Assembly (NCBI GenBank): GCA_003486025.1
Contig: DNHA01000074.1
Coordinates: 1-6,172, forward strand
Direction of reading: 5' to 3'
Length of the DNA: 6,172 nt
Source: Micrococcaceae bacterium
GTDB taxonomy: Bacteria; Actinomycetota; Actinomycetes; Actinomycetales; Micrococcaceae
The notes under the pieces are model-generated. The model was not told where the DNA came from. It did no database searches and saw only the letters and a list, made by a program, of their open reading frames with translations. Made by a program: the position numbers and the translations under genes. The stretch's first letter is position 1. Each line of letters opens with the position of its first letter. Shown here in pieces: positions 1 through 6,172 of the stretch.

Positions 1-983
1 CGCCAACTGCCGAAACCACCTGGGGCCAGGACCAACTTCACAGGCTGATGTCCTGTTCGGCCAAGGCCTACCCCGAATTTATTGATCGAATTTTTCAGGC
101 CACCGGCCAGCGCGCTGCTTACGTTGAAAATTCGACTTTGGTTGTCGCCGCCGAAGTAGCGGATATGGATGCGCTGCTGGAACTAAAGCGGCTGCAAGAC
201 TCGCTGGGGTTCAGCGCTGAACGCCTTATGCCCAGCGCCGCACGCAGACTTGAACCTGCTTTGGCGGCTAACATTGCCGGCGCCATGTACTGCGCCGAAG
301 ACCAGCAAGTGGACCCACGGTCTTTGCTGAACATTCTGAGCAGCTACTTTGAATCCTCCATCGTGCACGAGACCGTGGTGGGGCTCCTGAGCCACGGGTC
401 AAAAACCAGTGGTGTGATCACTGCCAGCGGGCTGCGAATCCCAGCGGACCAAGTGCTTCTGTCCTCCGGACTAGGGCATATACCGGGCGTACCAAACCTC
501 GCGCTGCGCCCGGTATATGGCGATATCTTGCGGTTGCAAGGCTCACTGCGATTCCCCTTGATCAAGCGAACTGTTCGCGGGATTGTGCACCGTGAGCCGG
601 TGTATCTGGTCCCACGGGCCGACGGAAGTTTGGTACTGGGAGCTTCAAGCCGTGAAGACGGACAAGAACAGGTCAACGTGGGACAGCTACATGCGTTGTT
701 GGACAATGCGCGCAGGCTTGTGCCGGGCATCGTGGATACCACGCTGAACGAAGCAATCGTCCGCGCGCGTCCCACCACGCCGGACGATCGACCGCTGATC
801 GGCCGGCTGGATTCCGGGCTCGTGCTGTCCACCGGCTACTCGCGGCACGGGGTGCTGCTAGCCCCACTCGGAGCACAGCTCGGAGCCAGGCTGTTGCTCG
901 ACGAACCACAAGATACGCAGCTACTCGCCGCTGTCTCGCCGAAAAGATTTGGCGACGGCCACTTGCAAACCAGCACCTTTTAG
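1..983 (+). CDS. thiO: Glycine oxidase ThiO (partial, 5' end outside window)
   Basis: FAD-dependent oxidase that converts glycine to the imine (dehydroglycine) used by ThiG to build the thiazole ring of thiamine; cytoplasmic. The reading frame is open from position 3 to the TAG at 981-983. The ATG at 48 is internal, because the upstream codons still encode family-like sequence (a WGQDQLHRL stretch). About 326 residues are visible; family members are usually about 370-390, so roughly the first 50, including the N-terminal GxGxxG FAD motif, are missing from the window. Recognisable parts are the RPVYGDILRL segment (around 510-540), the ARPTTPDDRPLIGR segment (765-806) and SRHGVLLAP near the C-terminus. 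The arginines at 768-770 and 843-845 match the two that bind the substrate carboxylate in Bacillus glycine oxidase (from memory of the family). It is the first visible gene of the thiOSGF run. A D-amino-acid oxidase of another specificity is possible from sequence alone, but the neighbours argue strongly for ThiO. Confidence 0.93.
   Translation, partial: PTAETTWGQDQLHRLMSCSAKAYPEFIDRIFQATGQRAAYVENSTLVVAAEVADMDALLELKRLQDSLGFSAERLMPSAARRLEPALAANIAGAMYCAEDQQVDPRSLLNILSSYFESSIVHETVVGLLSHGSKTSGVITASGLRIPADQVLLSSGLGHIPGVPNLALRPVYGDILRLQGSLRFPLIKRTVRGIVHREPVYLVPRADGSLVLGASSREDGQEQVNVGQLHALLDNARRLVPGIVDTTLNEAIVRARPTTPDDRPLIGRLDSGLVLSTGYSRHGVLLAPLGAQLGARLLLDEPQDTQLLAAVSPKRFGDGHLQTSTF
477..519. repeat. 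Perfect 13-bp inverted repeat inside thiO
   Basis: The arm at 477-489 (CATATACCGGGCG) is the exact reverse complement of the arm at 507-519 (CGCCCGGTATATG), with 17 nt between them. The transcript could form a 13-bp stem with 8 G-C pairs. It lies in the codons for His-Ile-Pro-Gly and Arg-Pro-Val-Tyr-Gly of ThiO and uses an ATA isoleucine codon in the left arm. No T-run follows, so it does not look like a standard intrinsic terminator. Its function is unknown and it may be chance. Confidence 0.6.
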
Positions 984-987
984 GAGG
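982..987 (+). promoter_or_regulatory. Ribosome binding site of thiS, overlapping the thiO stop
   Basis: AGGAGG, a full match to the Shine-Dalgarno core, starts within the thiO TAG stop codon and sits 8 nt before the ATG at 996. It fixes the thiS start and suggests that ribosomes finishing thiO help initiate thiS. Confidence 0.88.
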
Positions 988-995
988 CAATAAAC

Positions 996-3192
<2,197 letters not shown>

Positions 3193-3214
3193 GAAGAACT
3201 GACATACTGAAGCA

Positions 3215-3754
3215 ATGGAGTCAACCAAAAAATTACTGATCAGAGAGCTATCCGCGGCCGATGAACAGCAAGCAATTGCCGCTCACCACGCGTTGCTCGA
3301 CGATGATTTTGATTTTCTCCCGACTTGGTCAGCCCGGCAAAGCTGGAGCGGCTACGTGCAACGCATGAGCGAAGGGCGTAGCGGTGACTTCATCCCCGAG
3401 GGCTGGGTGCGCAGCGGTTTATTCGTCGGGGTCTGCGAGGGAAAGCTCGTAGGACGCATCTCGGTGCGCTACGAGCTCAACGATTTTCTGAGCGAGGTCG
3501 GCGGTCACCTTGGGTATGGTGTGGTCCCGGAATTCCGCGGCCAAGGCTTCGCTACGCAATTGTGCGAATTTGCGCTGGCAGAGCTCAGATTCCACGGTGT
3601 GCGCTCGGCTTTGGTAACCTGTGATGAGCAGAACGTTGCTTCACAGGCAACGATCATCGCCTGCGGCGGACAAGCCGATGAAAAACGCCCCACGGTGCAT
3701 GAAACCGGGGGAAACACCAAACTGCGTTATTGGATTTCAACGGCGCGCTATTAG
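3215..3754 (+). CDS. GNAT family N-acetyltransferase
   Basis: Predicted cytoplasmic acetyltransferase that would use acetyl-CoA; the substrate is unknown. The 179-residue protein has the GNAT core: strands at about 68-88 (LFVGVCEGKLVGRISVRYEL), the acetyl-CoA-binding segment VVPEFRGQGFATQL (103-116) with the RGQGFA pyrophosphate loop at 108-113, and a DEQNVASQA helix start (137-145) followed by GG (151-152). The ELND...EVGGHLGYGV pattern (87-103) resembles the COG3981 type of uncharacterised acetyltransferases. An in-frame TGA at 3200-3202 leaves the ATG at 3215 as the first normal start; its Shine-Dalgarno is poor (GAAG only 2 nt away, or AGGAAG at 3191-3196, 18 nt away). It begins 22 nt after thiF with no terminator between, so read-through from the thi operon is plausible. 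Nothing in the sequence links it to thiamine synthesis. Confidence 0.88.
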   Translation: MESTKKLLIRELSAADEQQAIAAHHALLDDDFDFLPTWSARQSWSGYVQRMSEGRSGDFIPEGWVRSGLFVGVCEGKLVGRISVRYELNDFLSEVGGHLGYGVVPEFRGQGFATQLCEFALAELRFHGVRSALVTCDEQNVASQATIIACGGQADEKRPTVHETGGNTKLRYWISTARY

Positions 3755-3803
3755 GCGTTAATGAAGCTATTTCTGTATGTTCCACCACAGATAAACGATG
3801 TAC

Positions 3804-3831
3804 TTGTCCGAAGCGCGTAAAATAGTATGTT
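3804..3831 (+). promoter_or_regulatory. Candidate promoter of typA
   Basis: The 138 nt between the acetyltransferase and typA are AT-rich for this window and contain sigma-70-like hexamers. The best-spaced pair is TTGTCC at 3804-3809 and TATGTT at 3826-3831 (16-nt spacer, each 4 of 6 matches). Overlapping alternatives for the -10 box are TAAAAT at 3818-3823 and TAGTAT at 3823-3828. A start just downstream would leave a leader of about 55 nt before the chosen typA ATG. The boxes are imperfect and the exact choice is a guess. Confidence 0.4.
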
Positions 3832-3875
3832 GGGTCGACTGTGGCCCCGCCTCCGAGACCCTAAATTCTCTACAC

Positions 3876-3883
3876 GAAGTGAG
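3876..3883 (+). promoter_or_regulatory. Weak ribosome binding site of typA
   Basis: The purine-rich GAAGTGAG lies 9 nt before the ATG at 3893. It is not a strong Shine-Dalgarno, but nothing better precedes the earlier in-frame ATG at 3827. Confidence 0.45.
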
Positions 3884-3892
3884 CCTTCCCGT

Positions 3893-5803
3893 ATGTCAGA
3901 TACAACTCTCATCCGTCGCGACGACCTGCGCAACGTAGCAATCGTTGCGCACGTTGACCACGGCAAGACCACCATGGTCAACGCTATGCTCCAGCAGACT
4001 GGTGCATTCGAAAGCCATGGTGAAACCGAAGATCGCGTGATGGACTCCGGCGAGTTGGAACGCGAGAAGGGCATCACCATTCTTGCTAAGAACACCACCG
4101 TGTTCTACAGCGGCCCAGCTGCCGAGGGCAAGAACATGACCATGAACATCATCGATACCCCGGGTCACGCTGACTTCGGTGGCGAGGTCGAGCGCGGCCT
4201 GTCCATGGTTGATGGCGTGGTTCTGCTTGTCGACGCTTCCGAAGGCCCGCTGCCACAGACCCGCTTCGTGCTGCGTAAGGCACTGAGCGCCGATCTGCCC
4301 GTCATCATCGTGGTCAACAAGACCGACCGTCCCGATTCGCGCATCGATGGCGTCATCTCCGACTCCATGGACCTGCTGCTCGGACTGGCCTCGGACTTGG
4401 CCGACGAAGCTCCAGACCTGGATCTGGACAAGGTCTTGAACGTGCCGATCGTCTTCGCCTCGGGCAAGGCCGGCTACGCGTCGATGACCCAGCCTGCAGA
4501 TGGCACCTTGCCGGACAACGAAGATCTTGAGCCACTGTTCGAGACCATCATCAAGCACGTGCCAGCACCGACTTACACCGAGGGTGAAGTTCTGCAGGCC
4601 CACGTGACCAACCTTGACGCCTCGCCATTCCTTGGCCGTCTGGCACTGCTGCGTATCTTCAACGGCACGCTGCGCAAGGGCCAGCAGGTTAACTGGGCCC
4701 GCCAGGATGGCACCATGAAGCAGGTCAAGATCACCGAACTGCTGGCCACCAAGGGCCTGACCCGCGTTCCGGCCGAGTCCGCTGGACCGGGCGAGATCGT
4801 TGCCGTTGCCGGTATCGAAGACATCATGATCGGTGAGACCCTCACCGACCTTGAGAACCCGAAGCCGCTGCCGCTGATCACCGTTGATCCACCTGCGATC
4901 TCGATGACCATTGGTATCAACACCTCGCCGCTGGCCGGCAAGGTCAAGGGTGCCAAGGTGACCGCGCGCCAGGTGAAGGATCGCCTGGACAAGGAACTGA
5001 TCGGTAACGTTTCGCTGAGCATCCTGCCAACCGAGCGTCCGGACGCTTGGGAAGTCCAGGGCCGTGGCGAATTGGCTCTGGCCATCCTCGTGGAGCAGAT
5101 GCGCCGCGAAGGCTTCGAGCTGACCGTGGGCAAGCCACAGGTTGTCACCAAGATTGTTGACGGCAAGGTTCATGAGCCAATGGAGCACATGACCATCGAC
5201 GTGCCAGAAGAGTACCTGGGCGCAATCACCCAGCTGATGGCTTCACGCAAGGGCCGGATGACCAACATGGCCAACCACGGCACCGGCTGGGTCCGCATGG
5301 AATTCATCGTTCCTGCTCGTGGCCTGATCGGCTTCCGCACCCGCTTCATGACCGAAACCCGCGGCGCTGGTATCGCAGCATCGCTGGCCGAAGGCTATGA
5401 GCCATGGGCCGGTCCAATCGAGTACCGTATCAACGGTTCGATCGTGGCTGACCGCTCCGGCGTTGTCACCCCGTTCGCGATGATCAAGCTCCAGGAACGC
5501 ATGAACTTCTTCGTGCAGCCGACCTCCGAGGTCTACGAGGGCATGATCGTTGGCGAGAACTCGCGCGCCGATGACATGGACGTGAACATCACCAAGGAAA
5601 AGCAGCTCACCAACATGCGTGCAGCTTCCTCGGATAGCTTCGAGAACATGACCCCGCCACGCAACCTGACTCTTGAAGAGTCCCTCGAATTCGCCCGCGA
5701 AGACGAGTGCGTTGAGGTCACCCCGGATGCCGTGCGTATCCGCAAGGTTCTGTTGAACGCCAGCGACCGTGCCAAGGCAACTCGTGCGCGAGCAAAGAGC
5801 TAA
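3893..5803 (+). CDS. typA: Ribosome-associated translational GTPase TypA/BipA
   Basis: GTPase of the EF-G/LepA superfamily that binds the 70S ribosome and aids ribosome assembly and stress or low-temperature growth in studied bacteria. The 636-residue protein is of normal length (about 605-640). The GTPase domain (about 10-215) shows the P-loop AHVDHGKTT (19-27), EREKGITI (56-63, switch I), DTPGH (88-92), NKTD (142-145) and SGK (190-192). Then come a beta-barrel domain (about 230-320), EF-G III/V-like domains (about 335-500, including [21 protein letters not shown], 389-409) and the TypA-specific C-terminal domain with MRAASSD (575-581) and TPPR (587-590). The frame extends up to an ATG at 3827, but those 22 extra residues are unlike the family and that ATG lies in the promoter-like box, so I place the start at 3893. 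Codon choice is strongly biased to C- or G-ending codons, as in highly expressed genes. The gene appears to have its own promoter. A hairpin follows 15 nt after the stop. Confidence 0.97.
   Translation: MSDTTLIRRDDLRNVAIVAHVDHGKTTMVNAMLQQTGAFESHGETEDRVMDSGELEREKGITILAKNTTVFYSGPAAEGKNMTMNIIDTPGHADFGGEVERGLSMVDGVVLLVDASEGPLPQTRFVLRKALSADLPVIIVVNKTDRPDSRIDGVISDSMDLLLGLASDLADEAPDLDLDKVLNVPIVFASGKAGYASMTQPADGTLPDNEDLEPLFETIIKHVPAPTYTEGEVLQAHVTNLDASPFLGRLALLRIFNGTLRKGQQVNWARQDGTMKQVKITELLATKGLTRVPAESAGPGEIVAVAGIEDIMIGETLTDLENPKPLPLITVDPPAISMTIGINTSPLAGKVKGAKVTARQVKDRLDKELIGNVSLSILPTERPDAWEVQGRGELALAILVEQMRREGFELTVGKPQVVTKIVDGKVHEPMEHMTIDVPEEYLGAITQLMASRKGRMTNMANHGTGWVRMEFIVPARGLIGFRTRFMTETRGAGIAASLAEGYEPWAGPIEYRINGSIVADRSGVVTPFAMIKLQERMNFFVQPTSEVYEGMIVGENSRADDMDVNITKEKQLTNMRAASSDSFENMTPPRNLTLEESLEFAREDECVEVTPDAVRIRKVLLNASDRAKATRARAKS
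5774..5777 (+). promoter_or_regulatory. Possible ribosome binding site of the downstream membrane ORF
   Basis: AAGG inside the end of typA lies 6 nt before the GTG at 5784. It is short, but it is the best Shine-Dalgarno-like site near the first usable start of this frame. Confidence 0.35.
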
Positions 5804-6172
5804 CCAGCCGCTGACCGCCGGCAGTAACCTGAGCGCGCTAGTGCGCGGTCTGGTTGCTGCCGTGGTTTCCGGTTTACTCGGCACTGCAATCCATGCCTCG
5901 CTGAGCTACGCGGGAGATATCCCGCTGGTTTGGGGAGTGCTGGTGGCGTGGCTGCTCTTGGGCTTGCTGGTGTATTGGTCGGTGGTTGCCTCGGGCAAAC
6001 TCTGGGCCGGCGCGGTGGGCTTCATCGGCTGCTACCTGGTGGTCGGGTCGATTTCCTATTTCGGAAACGACACGATGATCTTGCCGATGCAGTACCTGCA
6101 ATATCTACCCGGTCCGACCATAGCCTCGCTGTTATGGATGTATGGCATGATCGTGCCCGCGGTGATCTCGCT
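5784..6172 (+). CDS. Multi-pass membrane protein of unknown function (partial, 3' end outside window)
   Basis: I do not recognise this gene with confidence. The frame is open from before 5784 to the window end, giving 129 residues from the GTG at 5784. After a short polar N-terminus ([14 protein letters not shown]) come hydrophobic segments at about residues 19-41 (LVRGLVAAVVSGLLGTAIHA), 48-69 (PLVWGVLVAWLLLGLLVYW...), 74-93 (WAGAVGFIGCYLVVGSIS) and 111-129, so at least three and probably four membrane helices. The start overlaps the 3' end of typA by 20 nt, which suggests co-transcription or translational coupling. The GTG at 5769 and later GTG or CTG codons are alternative starts. In some actinobacteria a small DUF6113-type membrane protein and the mycothiol gene mshB occur near typA, as far as I recall; this could be such a protein, but I cannot confirm it. 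Hydrophobic periodicity and normal codon use make it a likely real gene. Confidence 0.7.
   Translation, partial: MREQRANQPLTAGSNLSALVRGLVAAVVSGLLGTAIHASLSYAGDIPLVWGVLVAWLLLGLLVYWSVVASGKLWAGAVGFIGCYLVVGSISYFGNDTMILPMQYLQYLPGPTIASLLWMYGMIVPAVIS
5819..5862 (+). terminator. Long hairpin just after typA (terminator- or attenuator-like)
   Basis: The 44-nt stretch is nearly its own reverse complement. CGGCAGTAACC (5819-5829) pairs with GGTTGCTGCCG (5852-5862) over 11 positions with one G-U pair. After a T/T mismatch, GA (5831-5832) pairs with TC (5849-5850). After a G/G mismatch, CGCGC (5834-5838) pairs with GCGCG (5843-5847), closing a TAGT loop (5839-5842). That makes 18 base pairs. It starts 15 nt after the typA stop. 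Only broken T-runs follow (GGTTTCC, GGTTTACTC), so it is not a classical intrinsic terminator. It could be a U-poor terminator, an mRNA 3'-end stabiliser, or an attenuator of the overlapping membrane ORF, whose codons 12-27 it occupies. Confidence 0.5.

Noticed and set aside
1..47. A TPP riboswitch controlling the thi genes.
   Set aside because: The window begins inside thiO coding sequence. No riboswitch consensus is visible in the intergenic gaps; any such element would be upstream of the window.
344..832. A 162-residue - strand frame opposite thiO.
   Set aside because: Its composition is Ser/Arg/Thr-rich without motifs, and it lies opposite a well-supported gene.
3772..3791. A small hairpin (TCTGT/ACAGA, 10-nt loop) after the acetyltransferase as its terminator.
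   Set aside because: Only 5 bp with no T-run; too weak to call.
3832..3861. GGGTC/GACCC pairing in the typA leader as a regulatory hairpin.
   Set aside because: Five base pairs around a 20-nt loop is within chance expectation.
3896..5188. A 430-residue open frame on the - strand opposite typA.
   Set aside because: It lies wholly opposite a clearly recognised, highly codon-biased GTPase gene. Such long antisense frames arise from biased codons in GC-rich genes. The translation shows no family motif.
5243..5884. A 213-residue - strand frame covering the end of typA and the following hairpin.
   Set aside because: It is opposite typA for most of its length, shows no recognisable domain, and conflicts with the membrane-like + strand frame.
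5874..6101. A 75-residue - strand frame in the last part of the window.
   Set aside because: It is rich in His, Gln and Arg with low complexity, which is the typical complement of a hydrophobic membrane-protein gene on the other strand.

Overview
The window looks like ordinary housekeeping chromosome from a moderately GC-rich actinobacterium. My best guess is the Micrococcaceae (Arthrobacter/Glutamicibacter-like), from the thiO-thiS-thiG-thiF gene order, the MoeZ-like form of the ThiF protein and the character of TypA. No database search was possible, so the genus is an inference. All genes I can support lie on the + strand. There is no mobile element, CRISPR array, tRNA or rRNA.

Positions 1-3192 hold a compact run of thiamine thiazole genes. 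It starts inside thiO (glycine oxidase; the 5' end with the FAD-binding motif is outside the window). It continues with thiS (sulfur carrier ending in Gly-Gly), thiG (thiazole synthase) and a ThiF/MoeZ-type E1-like enzyme fused to a rhodanese domain. Junctions are very tight: the thiS ribosome binding site overlaps the thiO stop, thiG begins 2 nt after thiS, and thiF begins with a GTG that overlaps the thiG stop. Together they would make the glycine imine (ThiO), adenylate and thiolate ThiS (ThiF-rhodanese), and condense both with deoxyxylulose 5-phosphate to the thiazole phosphate (ThiG). A GNAT acetyltransferase (3215-3754) follows 22 nt later and may be read through from the thi operon.

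Positions 3755-3892 are a 138-nt intergenic stretch with promoter-like hexamers. It leads into typA/bipA (3893-5803), a ribosome-associated GTPase of the translation factor family. Its start is best placed at the second in-frame ATG.

From 5784 to the window end runs a partial, strongly hydrophobic ORF with a GTG start overlapping the end of typA. It encodes a multi-pass membrane protein of unknown function. A 44-nt, nearly perfect hairpin lies 15 nt after the typA stop, inside the first codons of this ORF.

No new multi-gene system is evident. The points most worth a second look are the hairpin after typA, a perfect 13-bp inverted repeat inside thiO, and the unassigned membrane ORF.
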